Below, in pieces: positions 52,420-63,592 of a DNA stretch of 64,000 bases. Under the pieces are notes generated by a model. That model worked only from the letters and a program-made list of their open reading frames with translations. It did no database searches and was not told where the DNA came from. Both the position numbers and the translations under genes were made by a program. The stretch's first letter is position 1. Each line of letters begins with the position of its first letter. The stretch is from Amylostereum areolatum (Eukaryota; Basidiomycota; Agaricomycetes; Russulales; Stereaceae): assembly GCA_012932865.1 (NCBI GenBank), contig SAXG01000004.1, forward strand, positions 1,364,001 through 1,428,000, given 5' to 3'.

Positions 52420-54267
52420 CTATTTCAGACGACGACACTTCGCTTTGTGTCCACCTTCCTTCCAGTCCCTACGAAACACAAGCGGGCGGGCGGTCGGTTT
52501 ATCGAAATTCAATTGATGGGCTCGACGACGAACCTAGTCTGGCATCTACGGCCGCAATACCGCGCCTCTCCGCATCCCCGACACGCAGACAGCACGCTCT
52601 CCGGGGTTTCGATGTGGTACCTGCACAGCTTCCACGCACAGTGGCTGAGACCCTCGCGTTCATATCGATCCCGCTCCCGTAATTCTTTCAGGCCAAGCTG
52701 AGCGCCGAGGTCTGTCCACAGCTCGACGGCGTCTGGTAAAGATCGTCCTAGCCTTGTGGAAGTTCTCTGCTGCTCGGTCCGGAGCATTCGCAATGCTGGA
52801 TACCATACCCTATACGCCTCCTTTTTAAGGTCTCGACGAAAGGCATCGCTATGTTGACCGGGTTTCTGCTTGCACCTTCGAATGACCTTGACGAGCGCCT
52901 GAATCGGATTTCTGAAGGGCATAAAATCCTCGAGCGTGCCTGAAAGAGTTCGGTACGTACGTGAATTTGCGATGCGGAGAAAACAGTTAAACCTACTTCG
53001 TTGTCTCCATATGAGTTGCTGGATACCGCAGGCCAACATAGCAAATATCTCTCTACCCACTGGCAGGAAACGGGAAGAAGCTTCAAACACTCCCGTTTTG
53101 AGACCGCCGTGCATGAAGTCCAGTTCACACCTAGCATAAAACGTGAATGATCTATGTTTGTCGCGAGTGACGGCGGGCCTTACCGGAGAAACGAGGAGCA
53201 CTCCAGCCAGATAATCCATGCTTCACTGGATGGCGCCTCGCACAGGCTCCTCGACCCCACTTCGGCAAAGAGGTCGAATATCTTGTACCTCTCGATGAGA
53301 GGCTCAAACGGCGAATGGGCGATAAACCTGCTCAACAAGCCCAGCGACACACGAATGTGAACCCAAGGAATCGAACGGCTTCTTACATCCTTCAAAAAGC
53401 GTTTGACAAGGGGTTCTGGGCCGTACGCGTCCGCGCCGGCCTGGACGAACATCACCGACGGTTCTACAGCGTGATAGGTGCGAGGGTCTGTGAGAAAGCG
53501 CATGGCGAAGAGCCCCGTTTGCGCCCACGCGGATGTTTCCTCGAGGTTGAACCAGCAACACAGACCAACGTGCGGGATGAATGTCGCCGGAGTGACGGGA
53601 ACAACTCCGACTCTGAGGGAGGTAAGCTTCGATGGCTGCCGCTCGAAGACAGCCTAGGGACGACGCCATACCTTTCGTAAAGGGTTATAAACCTTTGCAG
53701 GACCTGCCCGATACCGGTGTACACGGCCAGGTCGTCCCCCGTTGCGGAGGATGCAGCGCGTGGTATAAGGTCCCTATGTTCCCAAAACGACTTGAACATC
53801 GCCGGTGCGTTGTCGAGAAGCGCTCGCCGGGAGGAGGTATGCGCTCGCGCTTCGCATCGGGCAGCCATCTGCGATAGCCCGATGAGAACGCTCTCGATAA
53901 AAGGCTGTCGCGAAACACCGATTTGAAGCAGCGGTCAGTACGCCGGAAGTGTCTCCAGGGTGCGCCGTACCGGATACTCGGAAAGAAAGTCGGGGGCGGT
54001 AGCCATTTCTTGATACAGCTCTGGCAATCCCGCGGACAGGACCGCCTTCCAAAGACCGTGTGGCGTGTCCACTCCGTACTCTTTCACGCCATCCAACGCC
54101 TCAAGAAAACAGCCGAAAAGAGACAGGAGAGATTGGTTGTGCGCGAAAGGGATCCGTGCGGTGTACGCATCACGGAGGGAGTTGACCACTCCAGCTGGGT
54201 CGATGCGTATGCAACGGTTGAACTCCGCCACTGTGTTGGCATCGATGGGAGGTAGACAGCTCTCCAT
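52420..54267 (-). CDS. MYND-type zinc-finger protein 2
   Basis: Inverted paralogue of the gene at 37903-39925. It starts at ATG 54267 (MESCLPPIDANTVAEFNRC) and shares PELYQEM (PELYYEM in the paralogue). Middle exons give FWEHRDLIPRAASSATGDDL, HVGLCCWFNLEETSAW, FVQAGADAYGPEPLVKRFLK and WYPALRMLRTEQQR. The MYND finger is CAWKLC, CRGCGEARYCGRRCQTR. The plain frame then stops at 52509, but splicing from the donor GTTCGT to TTTCGTAG adds exon 52420-52468, DWKEGGHKAKCRRLK, which supplies the missing His and Cys ligands. The finger is therefore complete, with canonical Cys where the paralogue has His. The partner is unknown. Confidence 0.8.
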
Positions 54268-54717
54268 AGCCGAGCGTGTATTCTGAACTTTCAAGTTGGA
54301 CGGAAGCGGCCTGTGAACGCAAACGCTGCTGAGGGCGAGTGGCAAGGAGGAGGTCTCGCCGAAAATGGAAATCCACGGACCATAAAAGGCAATTTCGGCG
54401 CAGAATCCCACGGGGGACGTGTTGCAGGTACTTTGACTCAGACGCTCGACATCGTTCCACATCGCATGCTGCATAACCGCAGAACGGCGCAACCTCCCGC
54501 TCACGCAACTCGAGCGAAGGTTCAGAAGACGCCCGTTGGCAACTGCCCATTTTTTGGTATGGCGAGAGTCACGTGAAAGCAGGTATCATGCCACTTTGGC
54601 AATAATTTATAGCCTCGACTGACCTCGTCCTGAACCAGCCGCGCCCTCGACTTCCCCTCGGCTCGTCGTCGTCGTTCACCTCCCGCTCTTTTATACGCCC
54701 ACCCTCCCGACGCCGAC
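54268..54717. promoter_or_regulatory. Divergent promoter, MYND protein 2 / ERG1
   Basis: 450 bp between two starts, with a pyrimidine-rich tract and TTTTATACGCCC shortly before the ERG1 ATG. I did not identify a specific sterol-response site. Confidence 0.4.
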
Positions 54718-56396
54718 ATGGCCTCAGGAAAGATGTACAAGTCCCACTACGACGTCGTCATCGTCGGCGCCGGCGTCGCTGGTTGCGCCTTCGCACAGGC
54801 CCTCTCCTTGTCCTCTTCCTCTCGCCCCACACCCCTCCGCGTCGCCCTCCTCGAACGCTCCCTCGCAGAGCCCGACAGGATCGTCGGCGAGCTTCTCCAA
54901 CCGGGCGGGATCGCCGCTCTGCGCGAGCTCGGGATGGAGGACTGCGTGGACGGCATCGACGCCGTGCCCGTCCACGGTTACTGCGTCATCAAAGACGGCG
55001 AGGCCGTGCGGATCCCCTACACGGACGACAACGAAGGTCGCAGCTTCCACCACGGCCGCTTCATCATGAACCTGCGCGAGAAGGCCCGCAAGGCCCCCGG
55101 CGTGGACACCATCGAGGCGACCGTCTCCGAGCTCATCGAATGTCCCTTCACCGGCCGCATCCTCGGCGTGCAGGCCACCCGCAAGTCCAAGCCCGACTTC
55201 AAGGAGCCGTTCTACGCCGACCTCGTCGTCGTCGCCGACGGCTGCTTCTCCAACTTCCGCAACACGGTCATGAGCCAAAAGCCTCAGACGAACACCTTGG
55301 GCCATTTCGTCGGTCTCGTCCTACAGGACGTCACCCTCCCGATTCCCCAACACGGCACCGTTGCCCTCGTCAAGGGACACGGCCCCGTGCTCCTATACCA
55401 GATCGCGGAACACGATACCCGCATGCTCGTCGACGTCAAGGCCCCTCTCCCCTCGGACCTCAAGGTGCGTCGTCCACTCTCCGTCTTTTCCCCCATCTGA
55501 CATGTCCCTCTCAGAATCACATCCTCACCGAAATTCTCCCCCTTCTGCCCGTCTCCCTCCACACCTCCATCCAAAAAGCGCTCGAAGCCGACCGTCTGCG
55601 CCGCATGCCCAACACCTTCCTGGCCCCGGCGGAGCAAGGCGGGAACCACTCCAAGGAGGGCGCCATTCTCCTTGGCGACTCGTGGAACATGCGCCATCCA
55701 CTCACGGGCGGCGGCATGACCGTCGCCTTCAACGACGTCGTCATTCTCTCGCGCTTGCTCAAGTCCGTACCTGACCTCTCCAACTGGGACGACGTCTCGC
55801 GCGCGCTTCACCGCTGGCACTGGGCACGGAAGCCTCTCGCGTCTACGGTCAACATTCTTAGCGTCGCGCTCTATAACCTCTTCGGTGCAGATGGTGCGTT
55901 TTTCCCCCCTCCCTGCGTCTTTGTCGGCCGTGTCTCACCATGCTTTCAGATGAGTACCTCGCCGTGCTCAGGACGGGCTGCTTCAAGTACTTCGAGCTGG
56001 GTGGGGAGTGCATCGACGGCCCCGTATCTCTGCTATCTGCGTACGGCGCCTTGCTCTCCCATTCATTCCCGTGCGCGCACTAACGACGAGCCCCCTTCCC
56101 TCCACAGCGTCAAACAAGACCCCGTGCTCCTTTTCCGCCACTTCTTCGCCGTCGCTTTATATTCCATCTGGGTGATGTTCGTGCATCCGCGCCCCGTAGC
56201 GTCCATCGACGGCGAAAAGCCGGTGTATGCGGCGCCCGGCCTGGACGAGTACCCGCTGTTGTTCCTTAAGGCCATCCGTGTAGTGAGTGCTCTCCGTGCA
56301 AACTCCACCATACAACACTGACGCAGTCGACGTCAGTTCTGGACCGCCTGTATCGTGTTCGGACCCCTGCTCTGGACAGAGCTTAGATGGTGGTAG
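54718..56396 (+). CDS. ERG1: Squalene monooxygenase (squalene epoxidase)
   Basis: FAD monooxygenase of the ER and lipid droplets that makes 2,3-oxidosqualene, an early oxygen-dependent step of ergosterol synthesis. Exons: 54718-55464, 55515-55893, 55950-56040, 56108-56282, 56337-56396, in frame, 483 residues, the usual fungal size. The N-terminus has the Rossmann motif VVIVGAGVAGCAFAQAL, then ELLQPGGIAALRELGMEDCV, the middle FAD motif ADGCFSNFR and the C-terminal FAD motif LGDSWNMRHPLTGGGMTVAF. Two C-terminal membrane-facing helices follow (LLFRHFFAVALYSIWVMFV and the final FGPLLWTELRWW). Nothing looks damaged. The 512-codon Arg-rich frame overlapping it is a shadow. Confidence 0.96.
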
Positions 56397-56823
56397 TTTC
56401 TGCTCGTCGGTCGGCCTCTGCCTATCTATCTTACAACCCGGGACGTATAGAGGACGTGTGCTACTTATATGTATTTTGCTTATAATGAACGATCTTGGAC
56501 CCCACCTCCACCAGCTTCTACCGAATTAGCGTGAAGTGTATCTTTGGTATGTGTGTATGTGCATTATAATAAAGTAGTGCGCGTATGTTCTCTCTCGTTA
56601 TTCAATCTCCTGTATATCTTGCGAGTCGGAGTCGCTCAGCAGCCACGAGTACGGTCCGTTTCCCCCAGCACCGACAACCTCCTCTACCTCCGGAGATGCA
56701 TCACGCATGCTACGGGTCCATCGCGTGCTGGTGGTACCCGCCGTCGGAGGTCCGTCCAGGATCCTAGGCGCGCGCACGCGGCCAAGTGAAAACGATGAAT
56801 TAGGTGGTATGTAACGCGTTGGC
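56397..56823. other. Convergent 3' spacer, ERG1 / RTC4-domain gene
   Basis: No gene is recognised; it probably holds the 3' untranslated regions. Confidence 0.5.
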
Positions 56824-59800
56824 TTACTCGATACTCTTATCCCGCAAGCTCGACGACGGTTTGCTCCTCGACGGCGGTTTGCTCTTCGCAGGAGGCGGGC
56901 CCGGCAGGATGCTCACCTCCGGCGACGACGCGCGCACAGAGCGCGAGCGCGAGCGCGTCATCCGCCTCGGGGCCTTCGGCGTCTTGTCGTCCATGTCCAT
57001 GTCCATATCCATCCGAACGTCGCCGCCGTCGTCGTCCGACGGCAGGACGCCGCTCCTCGACACCGGCTTGGGACGCGGCTTGCCGGCGGGCCTCTTCGAC
57101 GGCCCGGGGTCGTAGGCCAGGATCTGGATGCCGTCCGAGGATTCCGCCGTCGCGGCGCGTGCGGAGGGCGGTTTGGAGCCGCGCGTGGACCGGCGGGGGC
57201 CCGGGTTGGAGGGAACGTCGGAGTGGGCGGACGCGTCGCTCGCTTCGGACGTGGCGCGCGAGGCGGGTCCGCGCGTTGAGACCGGCTTGGGGCGGGGACG
57301 GGGCTTGGGAAGGGCCTTGGAGTTGGCCGGCGCGTCGTCCTCTTCGGTGTCGGTGAAGAGACCCTTCGTGCCCTTGTTGTCCGATTTCTGCCCGCGCTCT
57401 TCCTCTTCGGTGTCGGTGAACAAGCCCTTCGACCGTTTGGCGCGTTTCTGCCCGCGTTCGTCCTCGTCGGCCTCGGTCGTGCTGCCGTCGTCCTTGGTGC
57501 GCTTGCGCCCCGCGCCGGCCCTCTTGCCCGTGGAGGTCTTCCCCTTGTTCTTCTTCCCGGTTTCACGATTCTCACTTTCCGCGCCCTCCTTCAGCATCTT
57601 CTCCTCCACCCTCTCCTCCGCCGCGAGCTCCCGCCGTCGCACCTCGGCGCGCTCCCGCACGATCGCCTCGCCCGCGCCGTCCCCGCTGTCCGGAAACATC
57701 GTGACGCCGTAGGTGACGCTCTCGCGCATCGTCCGCCTCGCCTGCGCGACGTCCTCGCCCGTGTCCTCCATGATGAGCGCGAGCGCGGCTTCGGGCACGA
57801 GGATCTGCTGGATGAATGTCGTCGGGTTCAGCGGCGCGATGCTCTCCGCGTCGAACGCGGCGGGCGGAAAGAGGTTGTACAGCGTTTGGTGGAGGATCAT
57901 CGAGCCTTTCTCCCCGTAGCTGCCCAGTCGACGTCAGCCCATTCGGTCACAGGGGAAGAGGAAAGCAGAAAGGACGCACTATCCCGGCTGGGTCCGCTCG
58001 AAGTTGTCGAATTGGCCCTTGACCCCGGCCACCGCGCGCGAGCCCATCGCGCGGACCTCCTTCATCACGGCTTGCCAGAACACGCTCGCCTCCCTCGCCC
58101 CGTCCTCCGCGTCCCGGATCTTTCTCAGCTTCTCGTACAGGCCCTCCACGCGTCCCTGGACCGCGTCGAAATCGATCTCCGTCGGCCAGCCCCGCGCACG
58201 CGCCTTGGGGATCTCCTCCGTCTCGAACTGATGGCGCGGACACATGTCGATGTAGGTCTCGAAGGGGGCCTTGAGGCCGCGGGGGTTGCCCGGGCGGGGT
58301 TCGGGGTAGGCGCGGCGTTTGGCCGCAGCGAGGAGTTTCTGGAGGTGCGGGGTGGGGTCGGAAGGGAGAGGCTGGTCGCAGAAGGGGCAGAGGGTGCTAG
58401 GGTCTGGCAAGCCTATGTGGGCGCATGTATGCGTCAGAAACGGGGATAGGATAGATATAGAACGATAGACTCACCGATGCCGTTCAGTCCGTCCAGCACA
58501 CTGTCGTCCAGCTGCAACACATCGTCTTCCCAGTTCGGTGCGGCGAGTCTGCTCGGGCCCGCCACTGGCCCGTTCCCGACCGTCTTGAAATCGCTCGCGG
58601 CCATCGGGAACGGACGCAGGTTGTTGCGCTTGCGCTTCGCCGTGCGCTGCCGCACGTCCTCGTCGGAGTCTTCGTCAGACGCCTCGTCGAGCGCGGTGAG
58701 GCTCTTCGATGCCTTGATGCTCTTCCGGCGGGTTTGAGACTGGGACAGTGAGATGACGGGCGAGGAGAGTGGTGAAAGCACGGGAAACCCATTCCTTTTT
58801 TTGTGGATGGGAGAGACGCAGAGGTCCTTGGTCGAGGTCTGCGAGCTCAGAGGGGACAGCATCGCCATCGGGAACATCTCTATGGGAATTCTGGGCGCTT
58901 GTCGTGCCTTGCCTTTGCCCTTCTGCTTCTGCCTCGTGGTCCCGGGCAGGTCGTCCGACTCGCTTGAGCTGTCGAGACTCTGTGGCATTGTGATATTGGA
59001 TCTTGGGGGTGGAGAGCATGGCGAAGAGATGACCTTGCGGCCTCTGACCGACTTTGAGGCCTTGGGCCGTGGAGTCTCGTTGCCTGTGTCCTCATCTTCG
59101 TCAGAGTCTAGGATGATGATAGGATTGGGCTTCGAGAGCGGTGGAGGCGAGTGACGGTTGTTAGTATTGCGGGCTTGCATGGGGTGACGAGTGGCGCGTT
59201 TGCTGGTGCGCGAATCGCCGGAATTGGTGTCGCTGACAGGAGGCGTCGGATCGTCTAACGGAAACGGCTTGGGTTTGACGACGGGTTTTGGTTTGACCTT
59301 CACAGCAGGCTTCTCCATGATGGGAGGTTCCTCCTTCCTACCCTTGTCGGATCTTCGATCGTCTGCCTTTGAGCGCCCTAGGGACATGGGAAATTCGGCG
59401 GGAACTTTCTTCTTGGAGGGCGGGACAGTATTGGACGGACGTTTGGGAAGATCGGCGGGTTTGGGACGTGGCTTCGTGACGGTGCCGTTCTCATTGTTGG
59501 TGAGGCTGGATAGTATACTGTTGCTAGCACTGCTGGTCCGTGAGGCGTTGCTGGTCTGTGTTGATGACTCTCCCGACTTCGGTTCCGCGGAGTCTGCCTT
59601 GGGTTTATTCTTCTTGAAATTGGGAAACTTCTTCTTGACATTGGGGAAGTCGGGATGGCACGGCATACCGTCCACGACCATCTTGTCTTTGACCTCCGCC
59701 TGCTTTGACGCGACCGACTTGACCATCATTCGCTCCTCGTCGGACGTGTGGTTGCCAGTGAGGCTGTCGATTTCGTCGTCGGACGACTCCAAGGACATGG

Positions 59801-60023
59801 CGCGAAAGATATCGCGACGGCTGGTCTGAGAGGAGGAGGAGGAGGAGGACGCGTTGTGCCGTGATTTGGATTTGGGACGGGTTGCGAAACTGGAAGTGCC
59901 GAGGTTTTCGAAGAGCGCGCCTTTGGAAGGGGACGGCGGAGGTGAGCGGGATGGGTGACGCATACTTCGGTCCGTGGCGAGGGTCACACCGGTTTGTCGC
60001 TGTCTTCGCTGGATGGCTTCCAT
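56824..60023 (-). CDS. RTC4-domain protein (restriction of telomere capping 4-like)
   Basis: Exons: 58475-60023, 57980-58412, 56824-57919; phases fit exactly, 1025 residues from ATG 60023 (MEAIQRRQRQTG). The first 515 residues are low complexity, basic and serine-rich with a SUMO-interacting-like acidic patch (NPIIILDSDEDEDTG). Next comes LCPFCDQPLPSDPTPHLQKL, a C-x2-C knuckle. The conserved RTC4 domain then spans the two introns: ETYIDMCPRHQFETEEIP, GWPTEIDFDAVQGRVEGL, YGEKGSMILHQTLYNLFP, and ends near VTYGVTMFP. The C-terminal 280 residues are disordered, with repeated GLFTDTEE and the acidic MDMDMDMDD. In yeast Rtc4 was tied genetically to telomere capping; biochemistry is unknown. Nuclear location is likely. 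Confidence 0.85.
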
Positions 60024-60751
60024 GCACGGGCGGCTAGTGAGCGTCAGAACGGATAATGAGAGAGAACGCGACGCGACGCACTGTGGAGCAAACCTCGATG
60101 TCTTCTTAGAGGTAAACTGCAGGCTGTCTACGCAGCTCTGCACGCATATACCAGGTCAAAGGGCAGTAGATTGTGCTAAAGACGCAAACGCACCACGCGA
60201 CGAGGGTCTTATCCTGCGCGACAAAGTCAGTGTCGGTAACGACGACTAGTTTGTGAACCACGAAGGAATTCTTCGCCACGGAGAAGTTGAAGTACCGCGC
60301 GTCACCTGCGTCGCTTCAGAGAGGTATGACACCACATCCGAGTACATAAACGTACCGGTCTCGATGTCAAAGCAATCACACTTTGCTCTCCTTGGCCTGT
60401 CGTTCCCAGGGTGTCGTTTGTCCGGGTTGTCTGTGAAGGAGTGGCCTAGTCGTGGCAGAGGCTTGGAGACGCTACAAAGGGTGGGCTGTCCGAGCTTTCG
60501 CCTTGAATGAGGCGGAGGCGGTGAGGTTCGGGCGGTGGTGGCGAGAGACGGCGAGGATGATTGTGAGAAACAGGAAATAATCAAAGAATTCACGGCGCGT
60601 CCCCGCGTCCGTCGCTACACGTGATCGCTCACGTCTTCTTCCCGTTTCTCATCCATCCTGTCCCATATCCCCTTCTACATCGCCATGCTGAGCACATGAA
60701 CCTATCGATTGCCCATTTTCTACACCGTATCGTATTTTTGATGTTGGATCT
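60024..60751. promoter_or_regulatory. Divergent promoter region, RTC4-domain / F-box genes
   Basis: 728 bp between two starts. A 115-codon minus-strand frame (60246-60593) lacks protein-like features. No specific element is identified. Confidence 0.4.
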
Positions 60752-62633
60752 ATGTCAGATAAAGCTCCCATTCTCAAACTGCCGTCCGAGATCACATTCA
60801 TCATCCTCGCTTTTCTCAGCGTCCCCGATGTTCTCGCCTTCCGCCAGGTGAGTGCAGGTGGACTTTGTAGGAGCGTTATTCTCACTCCAGGACAGGTCTG
60901 CAAGAATTTTGACTTTATCACCCGAGACCGCGGTTTTTGGCTAGAACGTGTGCGTTTACATCAGGCCACCTTACCCCTACCGGTCAACGCCCGCGATGAA
61001 GCCTCCCTACTTTCGCTCTCAACGAAGCACGTCGAGGAAATCGCAATATCATCGTTGAAATCCGAGTACAGTTGGCTCAGCAAACGTTCATCCTCGCTTC
61101 AACTGAATGGCACTTTGGAAGCTCGAGATATCCTGCATCTTGGATTCTTACTGGACAAGCTCGTACTATGCGTTTACAGCCAAGGAACGATACTTCTGTG
61201 GGATTTGCGTAGGGGGGCGACGATGGGGAAAGTCCCATTAGCGTTCTGGGAGCTATGGGGCCGGGAGCCTTGGACGTCTGCTTTTGCTTGTGCAGACGTT
61301 AGCGAGGACGCGGTATATGTGGCAGTCACCCGGGCACAAAACAGGTGTGTGTCCTCTCTGTGGCTGCTTTTAAATCGCTGACCTTCGGTGCAGATCACAG
61401 CAAGGGTAGGCTCGACTTTTTTTCCAGCCAGCCATCCCAAACTTTTCTCATCATCGAGTACCCACCAGCTCCACTACCGTACTCATGCGGATACCCCTTC
61501 CTGAACATGACTCCGGCGACGATGCACTGCACCCATCACTTCTCGATAACCAATTCAACGACCTCGACACCCTCTTCGGCGGGAACGACCAAATTGTTCG
61601 AACGTTAGATCCATCTCGCCATCTCGTCGCCTTTTCCCGGTCTCCCTTCATCGACGTCGTCCACTGGCCCTCCAATACCGGGATATCAATAGACACCCAG
61701 CGGGAAGAGCTGGATCAACTCGTAAGCAACTCATTTTCTAGCTGTACATGCGCTGACAGGATGCTCAGTGGAACGGTATCATTGGCCTTCATTTCATCGA
61801 TTCCCACCTCCTCTGCGTCAAAGCACGATCCCTCGAGCTGTATCACATCACCGTCCCACTTCCATCTTTCTCCTCCTATTTCGTCCCTTCCAGCCTTGGC
61901 CTCGTCCAGACTACCCAAAGCACGGCGCCCTCCCCACGATCCAGTACCGCCGCAATTCGACCAGTGGCTATGCATTTCTTCCCGACGACAACATTCCGTG
62001 GCGCGTCCTTTTCCAGCCCTTCGACAGCGCCTCCTGCCCTCCTCAACACCACTTCCGTCTGTATTCTCGCCCATGATGTCCTCAGAGGGGTCTTCCACTA
62101 CCAAGTCGACGTCACCACCGCCTCAGAGCCTTCTCCAGGACCCGGAGTTCCACCTTCTCTTCGCGTCGAACTCGTAGGAATACACGATATGGCCTATGGC
62201 ATTCCTGGGTTTGTCAGCACCGCGGCTTTGGGACCGCAAAGCCGACGCGGAGTGTGGATCGAGCGCATGAAGAACACGACGACGAGGCGTGTTATGGCTT
62301 TCTCTACAGCTGCAGGGAAGGGTGCAACCGATGCTAGCGACGAAGTCGATGCGCCGGCACCGCAGGTGGAGGAGTCCGCAGCGCAGGACGAGGCCGGTTT
62401 GGACGAGGACGAAGAAGATGAAGTGCCCCGGATGGCTGGAACGCCAATCAAAGCTCGCACCATCTACGAGTCCAGCTCGTACGACCTTCGTGGTACGTCT
62501 GCTTCCATCGTCTACCCCAGGCAACTATGTTGATCTTGAGTTCTTCTCAGACGATTTACTGCATATGGCGTTTTCCGAGGTGACGGGGCGGATAGCGTTA
62601 GGCACGCGCTCGGGAGAAATACGTATCATATAA
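60752..62633 (+). CDS. F-box protein
   Basis: Likely a substrate adaptor of an SCF ubiquitin ligase. The N-terminal F-box (residues about 8-48) reads LKLPSEITFIILAFLSVPDV, FRQ-VCKNFDFI, RDRGFWLERV and spans the first intron. Exons: 60752-60847, 60896-61344, then an exon ending 61721 whose acceptor is unclear (the frame MRIPLPEHDSGDD is certain from 61485), 61769-62492 and 62551-62633. The rest contains beta-propeller-like strings (LVLCVYSQGTILLWDL, HLVAFSRSPFIDVVHW, HMAFSEVTGRIALGTRSGEI), suggesting a diverged WD-type substrate-binding region, and an acidic insert (DEDEEDEVPRM). I cannot name the target. A TAG (61407-61409) sits just after one candidate acceptor, which is why that junction is left open. 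Confidence 0.8.
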
Positions 62634-62916
62634 CCAAGGAAGAAGTCTGGACGCTGTACATGTGTGTTCATTCGCACTGCCACTCCCCTGCAATACGGGC
62701 TGACCACAATACAGGTGTATATTAGTTTGAAGCACTGGATCGTTTTGACGCAATACCTGCCGACCCCAACACACGTACTCATTCCCTACAGCTCACCTGC
62801 CGCTCGTCTTCTCATCTGTCGCCAAGACATCCGCGATGTTCTCACGTAGAAGCCAATCATCCAGATAATACACATATATGTACAAGATCAACCCTTTCCC
62901 AAGCCTTGCGTGCCCT
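62634..62916. other. Convergent 3' spacer, F-box / RidA
   Basis: Short A/T-richer spacer with CACATATATG; no gene. Confidence 0.5.
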
Positions 62917-63592
62917 TTACTTCGCGACCGCTGCGATGCACTCGATCTCCACATCCGCGCCGAGCGGGAGCTTCGCGACCGCTGCGATGCACTCGATCTC
63001 CACATCCGCGCCGAGCGGGAGGGCTGCGACACCGATACACGTCCGCGCGGGGAAATTCCCCTTCTCGAAGAACTACAGTTCGTCCTACTCAACACCCAAC
63101 GGAAGGGCATGGTATAAGCGAAAACGAGGGACGCACCTCAGCGTAGGCCTCGTTCATGGGGACGAAGTCGCGCTTGAGGTCGGTGAGGAAGATGTTGACT
63201 TTGAGGATGTGCTCGAGGCCGGAGCCGGATGCTTTGAGGATGATGGCGAGGTTTTTGAGTGCGGTACGCTGTGTGGATGAGATCGAAGAGCGGGCGCGGC
63301 AGTTAGAGTGGAAGGGGACGCGCGGGTGGAGGGTCGGGACGCACGGTCTGCTCCTGCACGCCCCCGTCGACGAGTTTCATATCACGGGTAATCCCAATGT
63401 TACCAGAGGCGTAGACATTTCCCGCTGAGACGACCGCTTGGGCTGAAGGGTGCGAATGCGATCAGTGCGCCACAGTCAGATGATCCCGTGAGCAGGAGGT
63501 GGAGGTGGAGGTGGATGGAGGCGGCACGCACAGTAGATGGGAAGAGGAGGGACGGCATCCTCAGTAAATACGATGGTGCGGTCGGACGACAT
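62917..63592 (-). CDS. RidA/YjgF/UK114 family protein with duplicated C-terminus
   Basis: RidA proteins hydrolyse reactive enamines and imines made by PLP enzymes; they act as trimers in cytosol or mitochondria. Exons: 63532-63592, 63345-63442, 63137-63268, 62917-63060, in frame, 144 residues. Landmarks: YSQAVVSAGNVYASGNIGIT, QTRTALKNLAIILKASGSGL, ILKVNIFLTDLKRDFVPMN, and the substrate-binding Arg in FPARTCIGVAALPLGADVEI with the conserved Glu. The family normally ends there at about 125-130 residues. Here a 51-bp segment is duplicated exactly in tandem, so the last 17 residues LPLGADVEIECIAAVAK occur twice before the TAA. The final strand lies near the trimer interface, so the extra copy could change assembly or hang free. 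Confidence 0.92.
62920..63021 (-). repeat. Perfect 51-bp tandem duplication inside the RidA gene
   Basis: 62920-62970 and 62971-63021 are identical base for base and in frame. Identity at third codon positions shows the duplication is recent, or else an assembly artefact. Confidence 0.95.

Noticed and set aside
54783..56321. 512-codon Arg-rich frame over ERG1
   Set aside because: Shifted shadow of the squalene monooxygenase gene; it crosses the real introns and has random composition.
58477..59829. Plus-strand frames across the RTC4-domain gene
   Set aside because: Shadows of the low-complexity N-terminal coding region, which splices cleanly on the other strand.
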